From DASRBN01 sp035294305 (lineage in GTDB: Bacteria > Chloroflexota > Ktedonobacteria > Ktedonobacterales > Ktedonobacteraceae), in the NCBI GenBank assembly GCA_035294305.1, contig DATGLD010000004.1, forward strand, positions 8,140 to 72,139: a stretch of DNA of 64,000 nucleotides, in the 5' to 3' direction. A model generated the notes under the pieces. It saw only the letters and a list, made by a program, of their open reading frames with translations, ran no database searches and had not been told where the DNA came from. How positions within the stretch are numbered: position 1 is the first letter of the stretch; every line of letters begins with the position of its first letter. Below are positions 24,717-33,002 of the stretch, piece after piece. Position numbers and translations under genes: made by a program.

Positions 24717-25651
24717 GAAGGGAGACTCCCTTCTGTAATACTCATGAAAACTTCTTCTAATGCACCACCCCCGCTGCGAGGCGCAAAGGAGACAACGGGT
24801 ATCTCCTGGGTGATCAGGTGTGCCAGGACTTTATGCAACGCCCGATCATCGCCAGAAAATTCCGCCGAGATCAGATCGCCGTTTTCGTGTTCTACATTGT
24901 TGATCTCCGGTGATTCTTTCAGCATCTGGACAGCATCTTCGACACGTTCTAACACGCGAATTTCAAGCCGGCGGCCCTTGCCGAGGCGCTGGGAAACCTC
25001 GTCCATATTTCCCGCTAGTACGAGCTTACCACCCTGGATAATGGCGACGTCGCTGCACATCTCGGCCATCTCCAGCAGGATATGCGAGCTAATCACAATG
25101 GTCTTGCCCATTCCTTGCAGGGTGCGCAGCAATTCGCGCAGTTCCACGCGGGCGCGAGGATCGAGGCCCGAAGCTGGCTCATCCAGCAATAACACTTCTG
25201 GATCGTGTACAAGCGCCCGCGCCAGGCACAGCCGCTGCTTCATGCCGCGTGAGAGCGTCTCGACAAGCGCCTCACGTTTCGAGGTCAGGTCTACCAATTC
25301 CAGCAAATCATTGATAACCTGTGTTCGTTTCGCGCGTGGCACACCGTGAATGCCGGCGTAGAAGTCAAGGTATTCGATGGAAGTAAGGTCGGGATAGACA
25401 CCAAAGAAATCCGGCATGTAGCCGACCTTGCGTTGGATAACAGAAGGCGCCTTGCTGATCTCCTCGTCGTCAAACCAGACCTCACCCTGCGTAGGAGGGA
25501 TCAATGCCGCCAGGATACGCAAAAGCGTCGTCTTGCCCGCTCCATTCGGGCCGATCAGTCCATAAATCGATCCGTCTGGTATCACCATGCTCAGGTCGTG
25601 CAACGCATCGACGTTGCGATAGCGTTTCTGTACGTGTTCGACTTTTATCAT
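24713..25651 (-). CDS. ABC transporter ATPase
   Basis: 312 aa with Walker A IGPNGAGKTTLLRIL (near 34), Q-loop YMPDFFGVYPDLT, signature LSRGMKQRL (an Arg replaces the second Gly of LSGG), Walker B VLLLDEPASGLDP and H-loop SSHIL. A roughly 85-residue C-terminal extension follows, as in GldA/NatA-like proteins. It overlaps the downstream permease and the upstream 895-aa protein gene by four bases each, making a tightly coupled three-gene unit. Confidence 0.87.
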   Translation of the reverse strand: MIKVEHVQKRYRNVDALHDLSMVIPDGSIYGLIGPNGAGKTTLLRILAALIPPTQGEVWFDDEEISKAPSVIQRKVGYMPDFFGVYPDLTSIEYLDFYAGIHGVPRAKRTQVINDLLELVDLTSKREALVETLSRGMKQRLCLARALVHDPEVLLLDEPASGLDPRARVELRELLRTLQGMGKTIVISSHILLEMAEMCSDVAIIQGGKLVLAGNMDEVSQRLGKGRRLEIRVLERVEDAVQMLKESPEINNVEHENGDLISAEFSGDDRALHKVLAHLITQEIPVVSFAPRSGGGALEEVFMSITEGSLPS

Positions 25652-28335
25652 TGTCCAGCTACCCCCTGCAAATTCAGCGCTGGCTTGCCGAAGACGATTG
25701 TATTTGACGACGCGTTCTGATTACCAAATTGTACCAGCACACGTCCACCTGGACCAATATATGCCGCCGTATCTACAGGCGAAAAGGTTTGCGCTGTAAA
25801 CGTAATCGGATCCCAGCTATGTGTGTCCCAATTGTATAACAGCGCCTGCTGGCTGCCATCGGTCAATGGTCCTGATCCGCCCGTGTTCCCTATCTGTGTC
25901 ACATTGTTCGGCTCGCTCAAGATCAAATCTTCAGACTGCAGGTGCGCGGCATCAGGCAAGACGAATTCGAATGTAACACTCCCTTGTGTCAGTGTGTAGA
26001 AACCCGGTACGGGAGATTGCACATTGCTGCCCTCGACATTGATGATTTGGGCGTTTAGCAGGCTCGAAGGCAGGTTCAGCGTGCCCGAATATTGGACGTC
26101 CAGCGGAGCCTGGATCATTGTTTCATCTACACCTGATGTGCTGGAACCGTTGACAGTAACACCTGTATTGATGTTCAATCCTGGCTGTTGGGCGTTCGTC
26201 CAGCCGATCAATGTTGCCGGCGCCCCTGCGATTAGCAATGGGTCGTTGGTTGGCGCGGAAGAAATTGGCCCGCCCGAAAAGATGAACGTACCTCCTCCAG
26301 GTCCAATGACCAGGCCACGTTTATAGATTGCGACCGGGCATGGGTTGCCAGCGCCACAGTAGTAACTGGTATAGATACCATCCAGCGCGGACATAATGGC
26401 AATATGGCGCTGCTTCTCCGTCTGCAGCTGGGAATTGCCAACATAGCCGTAGGGCATGCCGTTAGCGGCGGCAATTTGGGCGGCCAGGAGAGTACCTGAA
26501 TTCGTCGTCGTATTTAATGGCAGGTTGATGGACTTCGTTGCGCCTGCTGCCAGGTTGCCTATATTTACATAACTATTGGGCATCAGCACGTAGACATCGC
26601 TTAACGCCGCTGGCAGTGTATTGGTGACTGTGCCGGTGAGTGTACCATTCTTCAGTGTCAGGTGAGAGATAATGCCTCCTGTAACCTGGCTGTCTTGCTC
26701 AGAAACCAGGGAGCGCAGCGTCCAGATATCTACCCCTTGCAAATTGACGTCCGTCCCCTCCTGAGAGGGGGCAATGATGGTATTTTGCCCTGAATTGGGG
26801 TTGCCGGACTGGTAATACTGGTCAGCTGAGGGCTGTACCAGGCCATCGCCGGTGAAGTGAACATGATAATCGCCCTGGTTTGGCACGAAGATACCCAGGT
26901 AGGTTGTTACATGGCTTATCGACCCTCCCTGGCTCAATTGCACGATGGTAATGCGGTTGCTTACAATCGATGTTCCTTTCTGTTGCAAGGCCAGTCCGTA
27001 GGTGAGCACTGAGAAGACGACGACGCTGCTCAAAACAATACGCCAGCTCCAATCTCTCTTTTTGCGCCAGCGCACAATGATCATGCGCACCGGCCCCAGA
27101 ATGAAAATGTAGCCGAGCAGCAAAATAGCCAGTATCCAGGGCGATGGCAGGGAGTTGGGCACCAGTGATTGCAGGAGATTTGTAAAGGGACTCGTTTGTC
27201 CCTGAAAGGAGAAACCTCCAGCGCTGGCGTTCGCCAGCAGAGAATCACCCAGGGTGCGCAGCAGCAAACCTTTCCACAAATCGCTCGCCCCGGCCCAGCC
27301 TACCACAGGTTGCAGCGTAGGATCGAAAGCAACATAGCAAACGGTGCCCTCACCGTAATTCCCCTGCGCAATCAATGGAGTATTCCCCTGTGCCAGGATT
27401 GTTTCCCCGGTGGGGGTTACCTGGCCTGTGCTAACCGTTACTGGCTGCTTAACTGTCCCGCCTGGCTCCTGCTCTGAAGGACTGCCGACCGGAAGCAGTC
27501 TCGTGCCTGGCCGTAAGGTCGTTGTGCCACTGACGCTCACGGGCAGCAAACTGCTCGGAAGACCGGCTAATGTGCGCTGCCATTCAGGGCCGCCCGCGAC
27601 GATCAGTGCGCCGCCACCGTTTACCCATGCTTCTAATGCCGCCAGTTGTTTGGCGCTCAGCGTACTCGTCGTGAAATTGTCCAGGATGATAAGATCGAAG
27701 TTCTTCAGTACCGTTGCCTTATCAGGGAATGTGCTGGCGTTCAGAAAATCCGTAATCAGCAGTGTGCTGTTATTGAAAGGAGTATATGCGTTGAGGGGGC
27801 CAAAGCCTGTGTTTGTATCGGAAAGAATGCCGGCAAAGACGTCGCCCTGATTAAGTGGTTGAAGGACGCTACTTTGCGAGCGAACCGTATTGCCATTGCC
27901 ATCCAGCAAGCGAACAGTAATTCCCGGCGCACTGCTATAGATGGGAATATAGAGCGTGATCTGCTTCTGGGAGCCATTCGGTAATGTAATCGGAACCTGG
28001 TAGCTGGATTGAGATCCCGTGTTTCCATAATAGTTCTGCGCATCAGGCGAAGTGATTGAAATACTTCCCGTAAAGTCAGCGCCATTGTTGCTCAATGATA
28101 TCTGAACCGGAATCCAGTTTCCGCTCCTGTAGCGCGTGTTAAAACCGGCGTTCACCGAGAATGTTGGTCCATCTGCCGCGATAAAGCCGGACCGGGCATC
28201 TCTTGATTGCGCCAGCGCCGGCGCAGGTAGAAGAAAAAAGCTAGCGAATAGCGCGAAAAGGGCGCAGAAGCCAGCGAAACGGAAAGAGCCCCTGCTATGT
28301 ATCCCGCGATGAGGCCGGTGGTTTATTATTTGCAT
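25648..28335 (-). CDS. Exported 895-aa protein with GATase-like and beta-sandwich regions
   Basis: An N-terminal signal peptide (hydrophobic FAGFCALFALFASFFLLPAPALAQ ending near residue 43 with an ALA-type cleavage site) precedes a beta-rich region. A GATase1-like module follows (SAKQLAALEAWVNGGGALIVAGG near 225-250). One or two membrane helices around 398-450 (ILAILLLGYIFILGPVRMIIV) divide it from a second extracytoplasmic beta-rich part. This layout resembles the GldG-type auxiliary proteins that sit beside GldA/GldF ABC transporters, but the similarity is architectural only. It is the first gene of the operon that runs to 15158. Confidence 0.6.
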   Translation of the reverse strand: MQIINHRPHRGIHSRGSFRFAGFCALFALFASFFLLPAPALAQSRDARSGFIAADGPTFSVNAGFNTRYRSGNWIPVQISLSNNGADFTGSISITSPDAQNYYGNTGSQSSYQVPITLPNGSQKQITLYIPIYSSAPGITVRLLDGNGNTVRSQSSVLQPLNQGDVFAGILSDTNTGFGPLNAYTPFNNSTLLITDFLNASTFPDKATVLKNFDLIILDNFTTSTLSAKQLAALEAWVNGGGALIVAGGPEWQRTLAGLPSSLLPVSVSGTTTLRPGTRLLPVGSPSEQEPGGTVKQPVTVSTGQVTPTGETILAQGNTPLIAQGNYGEGTVCYVAFDPTLQPVVGWAGASDLWKGLLLRTLGDSLLANASAGGFSFQGQTSPFTNLLQSLVPNSLPSPWILAILLLGYIFILGPVRMIIVRWRKKRDWSWRIVLSSVVVFSVLTYGLALQQKGTSIVSNRITIVQLSQGGSISHVTTYLGIFVPNQGDYHVHFTGDGLVQPSADQYYQSGNPNSGQNTIIAPSQEGTDVNLQGVDIWTLRSLVSEQDSQVTGGIISHLTLKNGTLTGTVTNTLPAALSDVYVLMPNSYVNIGNLAAGATKSINLPLNTTTNSGTLLAAQIAAANGMPYGYVGNSQLQTEKQRHIAIMSALDGIYTSYYCGAGNPCPVAIYKRGLVIGPGGGTFIFSGGPISSAPTNDPLLIAGAPATLIGWTNAQQPGLNINTGVTVNGSSTSGVDETMIQAPLDVQYSGTLNLPSSLLNAQIINVEGSNVQSPVPGFYTLTQGSVTFEFVLPDAAHLQSEDLILSEPNNVTQIGNTGGSGPLTDGSQQALLYNWDTHSWDPITFTAQTFSPVDTAAYIGPGGRVLVQFGNQNASSNTIVFGKPALNLQGVAGQ

Positions 28336-28681
28336 AGTCCTGAGCCTCTCTTAATGAATGAAATAAAGTAGGATCGAACCCCAACAATTCATAGACTAGT
28401 ATAGATGACGCTTTTCACGACCATTTAGTTGCATCAAGAACCGGGCGGCCCTGGTGGCATTGAGGACCTGATTGCCACAAGGAGCGCCACTAGATTTCTT
28501 TGTTCCTGTACTGTACAGGGGCAGCTCGCTATGAATACAATACGTTTATTCTACCCCATATGCTCTCATTGTGCGCAAACATACTACGGAAGACCAGGAT
28601 ACCTCTACTATTTAGAGGGATATGTGCGATAATGAGATGCAACAAAATAATCCGATCTCTCCTCTGCTCCCTCTAAATTAT
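28336..28681. other. Intergenic region with small palindromes
   Basis: 346 bases lie between the ecfT stop and the start of the 895-aa protein gene; both genes run on the minus strand, so it should contain the operon promoter. I see a CCTGTAC-T-GTACAGG palindrome (28505-28519) and a CCTCTA/TAGAGG hairpin (28602-28618). No convincing -35/-10 pair and no coding remnant were found. Confidence 0.5.
28505..28519. promoter_or_regulatory. 15-base palindrome, operator candidate
   Basis: CCTGTAC and GTACAGG around a single central T, about 170 bases upstream of the long MoxR-operon start. Its length and symmetry suit a small dimeric repressor. Confidence 0.35.
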
Positions 28682-29521
28682 TTAGATGGGCGCGAAGATA
28701 TTGACGAGGACGGCCACAACGCAGAAGGCTATTACGAAGAGCAGCGCCAGCACATCGAAGCGTTCGATATGCAGCTGGCGGCGCTTGCTGCGCCGCCAGC
28801 CCCGCCGTCCGCCACCGTAGCAGCGTGCTTCCATTGCCATTGCCAGCACCTCTGAGCGCCGGAAACCACTGAGAAAGAGAGGAATCAGCAATGGGCCGAT
28901 TTTCATGGCGCGCTGTATGAAATTGCCGGAATCGAACCGTACTCCTCGCGCGGCCTGGGCCTTCGTCAAGCGCTCCACTTCTCCTACCAGGATTGGCACA
29001 AACTTAAAGGCAATCACCAGTACCATGATGAAAGCGTTCACCGGCAGTCCCAGCTTTTGTAACGGTGAAAGCAGCGCTTCCATACCATCGGTGAGATCGA
29101 CTAACGAGGTAGTGAAGAGTAGCAGAGCGGTCAGGTAATAGAGAAAGAGGGCGCGCACAATAGCCGATGCGCTATGTAAAAGACCCTCCTGCGAGATTGA
29201 AAAGATGCTCCAATGCCAGATCAAGTTCGTATACTGGGTGGGCGATGAGTAAAGTAGCACTTGAAACACGAAGATAAAAATCAAGAGGATCACAATGGGT
29301 CGGAAGGTGCGCCAGATATAACTGCCAGGTAAGCGTGAGGCCCCCTGCACTGCCAGGCAACCGAGCAGGCAGATAGCAAAAGCCGCATAAGTGCCAACGT
29401 AGGATACCAGGGCAATCAGCAAGATCGCGCACAAAAGCTTGACGCGTGGATCCATGCGCGTCAAGCTTGAGCCGTTATTGACGAATTGGCCGAAGGTAAT
29501 GTTCCTGGAAAGTTCAATCAT
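28682..29521 (-). CDS. ecfT: ECF transporter transmembrane component EcfT
   Basis: 279 aa with five to six membrane helices. The two coupling-helix signatures of EcfT are present: AQAARGVRFDSG (Ala-Arg-Gly) near residue 190 and AMEARCYGG near 232, which sit in the ATPase grooves. It is the scaffold that links the S component to the ATPases in the membrane. It overlaps the fused ATPase gene by eight bases and is the last gene of the S-A-T operon. Confidence 0.88.
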   Translation of the reverse strand: MIELSRNITFGQFVNNGSSLTRMDPRVKLLCAILLIALVSYVGTYAAFAICLLGCLAVQGASRLPGSYIWRTFRPIVILLIFIFVFQVLLYSSPTQYTNLIWHWSIFSISQEGLLHSASAIVRALFLYYLTALLLFTTSLVDLTDGMEALLSPLQKLGLPVNAFIMVLVIAFKFVPILVGEVERLTKAQAARGVRFDSGNFIQRAMKIGPLLIPLFLSGFRRSEVLAMAMEARCYGGGRRGWRRSKRRQLHIERFDVLALLFVIAFCVVAVLVNIFAPI

Positions 29522-31316
29522 CTGCCTGCGCCTCTACGAGCCCGTCTTGTGAATATCCTATCGCCGCCTCTAAGTCTTCAAGTCGTAATACATCTGCCGG
29601 TAATGCTGGTACCACCTTTTGTAAGGTGAGAGCGATCTGAACTGTTTCCGGCAGCGCGATATCGCGGGTCGCCAGTTCGCTGCTCCGCGCAAGTATCTCA
29701 TGCGCGGTTCCTTTCAAAACGATGTGCCCCTCGTCGATGACGTAGAACATATCCGCCAGCCCTATCACATCTTCCAGGCTGTTGGATGTGTATACAATCG
29801 TGAGATTACGGTCTTGCTTCAGTTTCCTCAAAAATTCCAGTAACTCGTGTCTTCCACGCGGGTCAAGACCTGCTGAGGGCTCATCAAATACAATGACGCG
29901 GGGCTGCAGCGCCAGCACGCCCGCGATTGCGACGCGGCGTTTTTCGCCGCCGCTCAGCGCATAGGTATAGCGCGTGCGAAAATCCTCGTATGGTAGTCCA
30001 ACTGCCTCCAACGACTCGCGAACCAGGCGACGCGACACAGCCAATGGTACTTTTTTGAGGCGCGGCCCAAAGGAGACATCCTTGCCGACCGTATCCTCGA
30101 AAATCTGTGATTCGGGCGATTGAAAAACTACTCCCACGTTTGACCGCAGGCGCTCAATCATAGCGGGCGTTTTCACCTCAGCCCCTTCGTAAAGTAAGCT
30201 GCCTGCTGCCGGTTTAATCAGGCCTGCCAGCAGATCCACGACTGTCGATTTCCCTGCCTTGGTTGGTCCTACCAGTGCCACTAGCTGGCCTTCAAATATG
30301 GAAAGCGAGACTCCCTTTAATGCTTCAACAGCAAAAGGCGTGCTGTGTAAGTGCGTGTAGTGCGCATCCCTTAGCTCAATAAGCGGCCTTGCTGTGAGGT
30401 CGTCATGCTGCCTGTTATCGTTTTGCAATGTAGGGATGGGTACCCTGGCTGGTCTGTTTTCTTGCGCCGGAATCCGGGCTTTTTGCAAGAGCATTGCATT
30501 CTTCAACTGTTCAGCGGTCAGAATAATGTCCGGCAGTTCTTCCCATCCATGGATTTTCAAATATTGCCCTAGACGCGTGACCGCTGGAACATCCAGGCCC
30601 ACCGCCCGCAGCTCATCTCCTCGCGCGAAGACGTTAGCAGGTGTATCGTCCATCAAAACACGTCCGGCGTCCATTACGATCACGCGCCCAAAAGCCGCAA
30701 TCTCGTGCATAAAGTGGGTAATATGCAGGATGGTGATACCTCGCTCGCACGCTAAACGCTGCACGGTTTGCAACAGTTGTTGTGCTGTATGGCGAGAAAG
30801 CATGGTCGTTGGCTCGTCCAGCAGCAGGTAACGAGGGCGCATTGCCAGCACTCCGGCGATGGCAACGCGCTGTTTCTGGCCTACAGACAACTCGCTGATT
30901 GCCATTTGCGCGTATGGTTCCAGTTGGAGTAATGCCATTGCCTCCTGCACGCGTTCCTCGATTTCGAAACGTGGCAGGCCAAGATTTTCTGGCCCAAAAG
31001 CAATATCGTCAATGACCGTATTTGCCACCAGTTGATCATCTGGATTTTGAAAAACGATGCCTACATGCTGGTGAATGGTCCACAGGGCTTCTCCACCGGC
31101 GTTAGTTGGCACCTCGTCAATGAGTATCGAACCACGGGTTGGCTGTAAGAGTCCTGCCAGCAACCGGGCCAATGTGCTTTTGCCGGATCCATTCTGGCCA
31201 ATGATAGCTATCGTCTCGCCCGAGCCGATGCGTAGGTTTATCGCCCGCAGCGCATCACGTACATCCTGCTCTCCGCGTTTGCTGTAGCTGAACGTGACAT
31301 TCTCGACTTCGATCAT
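29514..31316 (-). CDS. Fused ECF transporter ATPases (EcfA1-EcfA2 in one chain)
   Basis: 600 aa holding two complete ATPase modules. Module 1 has Walker A GQNGSGKSTL (near 39), signature LSVGQKQRV, Walker B YLLLDEPTTML and H-loop ITHFMHE. Module 2, from about residue 325, has Walker A GPTKAGKSTV, signature LSGGEKRRV, Walker B VIVFDEPSAGLDP, but YTSNSLED where the H-loop His should be. In module 1 the D-loop reads TMLSRH instead of SGLDP. Both defects fall on the same composite ATP site (module 2 Walker A with module 1 signature/D-loop), so one site is probably inactive. It powers vitamin or metal uptake with the adjacent S and T subunits. Confidence 0.85.
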   Translation of the reverse strand: MIEVENVTFSYSKRGEQDVRDALRAINLRIGSGETIAIIGQNGSGKSTLARLLAGLLQPTRGSILIDEVPTNAGGEALWTIHQHVGIVFQNPDDQLVANTVIDDIAFGPENLGLPRFEIEERVQEAMALLQLEPYAQMAISELSVGQKQRVAIAGVLAMRPRYLLLDEPTTMLSRHTAQQLLQTVQRLACERGITILHITHFMHEIAAFGRVIVMDAGRVLMDDTPANVFARGDELRAVGLDVPAVTRLGQYLKIHGWEELPDIILTAEQLKNAMLLQKARIPAQENRPARVPIPTLQNDNRQHDDLTARPLIELRDAHYTHLHSTPFAVEALKGVSLSIFEGQLVALVGPTKAGKSTVVDLLAGLIKPAAGSLLYEGAEVKTPAMIERLRSNVGVVFQSPESQIFEDTVGKDVSFGPRLKKVPLAVSRRLVRESLEAVGLPYEDFRTRYTYALSGGEKRRVAIAGVLALQPRVIVFDEPSAGLDPRGRHELLEFLRKLKQDRNLTIVYTSNSLEDVIGLADMFYVIDEGHIVLKGTAHEILARSSELATRDIALPETVQIALTLQKVVPALPADVLRLEDLEAAIGYSQDGLVEAQADD

Positions 31317-31318
31317 GG

Positions 31319-31939
31319 TTAATAGGGTAATTCATCGCGGGATTTCTTTTCGGGCGCGCGTACAACCCCGCGCCGGACAATGTCTACGGCACGCGCGATA
31401 ATGACCGTTAAAATCGCGGCCAGCAGCGCTTCTGCAATAGCCTGTGGCAGAACTTCGACGATGATCACCGGGGCGGGGACGCCCGCGAACGGGGCATCTT
31501 GTCGCCAGATGCCGAAAGTTAGTACGAATACAGTGTTGGTCGCTGCTCCAATGATACCCGCGGCAAATGCTGCCACGTCCCGGTTGACACGCTTTAATCC
31601 AGCATACGTGAGCCAGGCGGTGAGGCCGATCAAAATACGGGGTACAAATGCTACCAATGGGTCTTTGAAAAGAGGGATTGGGGAACGTAAGAAGCTAATA
31701 AGGCCAAAGAAAAAGCCCGTTACCATGCCCACAACAGGACCTTCCAGCACGCCGCCCAGGATTGTAGGTACGTGCTCAATGGTTGCGCTTGCGGTAAGAT
31801 TAGGCACCGGGATAAACCCGAGTACAGGCACAATGCCCATTATAATGGTGATCCCCACCAGCACGCCTGCCGCTACGATGCGCTCTGTCGTGAGCGCCCA
31901 GGTGCCGCTTGTAGAGGATATACTTGTAGTCTTGCGCAA
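31319..31939 (-). CDS. ECF transporter substrate-binding S component
   Basis: 206 aa with about six membrane helices. ERIVAAGVLVGITIIMGIVPVLGFIPVPNLTASATIEHVPTILGGVLEGPVVGMVTGFFFG is the typical N-terminal half of the ECF S-component superfamily (RibU/PanT/HmpT-like fold). The ligand cannot be assigned: there is no riboswitch in the 105 bases upstream and no vitamin gene next door. It precedes the fused ATPases by two bases and is the first gene of the transporter operon. Confidence 0.8.
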   Translation of the reverse strand: MRKTTSISSTSGTWALTTERIVAAGVLVGITIIMGIVPVLGFIPVPNLTASATIEHVPTILGGVLEGPVVGMVTGFFFGLISFLRSPIPLFKDPLVAFVPRILIGLTAWLTYAGLKRVNRDVAAFAAGIIGAATNTVFVLTFGIWRQDAPFAGVPAPVIIVEVLPQAIAEALLAAILTVIIARAVDIVRRGVVRAPEKKSRDELPY

Positions 31940-32044
31940 GATAAATACTCCTTAAGGACTCGAAAGGGAGCTACTATTTTCCCAAGTATATGCATTTCGG
32001 TGAGCGAGTGTCAAGAAAGCTACCAGCCGGCTACTAACAGGTTT

Positions 32045-32740
32045 TTAGACTGAGATGAACTTCACACCGTCCGCTGCGCCGACGATTGCTCCCTCGGCCA
32101 TGTGCAGGAATAATCCTGTCTCGACAACGCCCACGATATCGGACATTTGCTTGTGAATTGACAAAGGGTCGTCCAGGCCGTTCGCGAAGAAACAGTCCAG
32201 GATGAGATTCCCGTTATCTGTGTGATACAGGTTTTCGCCAAGATGTCTTACCCGCACCTCGGCTCCCAGCGCCTCTATATGCCGGCTTACGGGGGTGATC
32301 GCGAAAGGAATGACTTCAACCGGTACCGGCGTCGCCAGCCCCAGTTTTGTAACCAGCTTTGTGATATCTGCGATCACCACGAAGCGCCGCGAAGCTGCCG
32401 CCACAATCTTTTCACGCAAGAGCGCGCCGCCCCCTCCTTTTATCAGGTTCAACTGCTCATCGATCTCATCCGCTCCGTCAATATCAAGGTCAAGCTCTGG
32501 ATGCGTATCCAGGTCTGTCAGCGGAATACCCAGGCTGCGGGCCAGTTGTTCTGTGGTCTGCGATGTGGGAACCGCCCCGGCAATGCGCAAACCACCAGCA
32601 ATACGCTGCGCAAGCGCGTAGACCATGTGGGTCGCAGTTGTGCCGGACCCCAGGCCGACCAGCATTCCATCTTCAACAAGTTTTGCGGCTTCCATGCCGG
32701 CCAGGTGTTTCCATGTCTCCTGTTGACTATCGTGTTGCAT
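32045..32740 (-). CDS. rpiA: Ribose-5-phosphate isomerase A
   Basis: 231 aa, full length. Family motifs are all present: VGLGSGTTA (phosphate loop), DLDIDGADEID, KGGGGALLREKIVA with the catalytic Lys/Glu region, and VPVEVIPF. It interconverts ribose-5-phosphate and ribulose-5-phosphate in the pentose phosphate pathway. A GAGGAAG ribosome site lies upstream. It is probably transcribed with the ECF genes that follow after 105 bases, although these may have their own promoter. Confidence 0.95.
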   Translation of the reverse strand: MQHDSQQETWKHLAGMEAAKLVEDGMLVGLGSGTTATHMVYALAQRIAGGLRIAGAVPTSQTTEQLARSLGIPLTDLDTHPELDLDIDGADEIDEQLNLIKGGGGALLREKIVAAASRRFVVIADITKLVTKLGLATPVPVEVIPFAITPVSRHIEALGAEVRVRHLGENLYHTDNGNLILDCFFANGLDDPLSIHKQMSDIVGVVETGLFLHMAEGAIVGAADGVKFISV

Positions 32741-32928
32741 GGTCTTCTTCTCTTCCTCAACTGTTTGGATTTCAGGAATCAGCCTTTCTCATTATATCGC
32801 AAGAGGGGCTATTCCGGTGATTCCCCAACGCTGCGGAGCTGCGCGGGGGGACGCAAGCAGGCAAGGCCGAATCACTTTGCGCGAGAGATGCTTCTCTGAC
32901 CATCCGGGTGATTAGCAGTGCCATCTAC

Positions 32929-32957
32929 TTGTCATTCTATGCCCATCGTGATACACT
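32929..32957 (+). promoter_or_regulatory. Sigma-70-type promoter for the receiver-PATAN-roadblock gene
   Basis: TTGTCA (32929-32934), 17-base spacer, TACACT (32952-32957). The predicted start point near 32964 gives a leader of about 40 bases. Confidence 0.5.
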
Positions 32958-33002
32958 CTTGCTTGCAGAACAAAAACAAAGGACATCGCATGATTATGTC
33001 TG

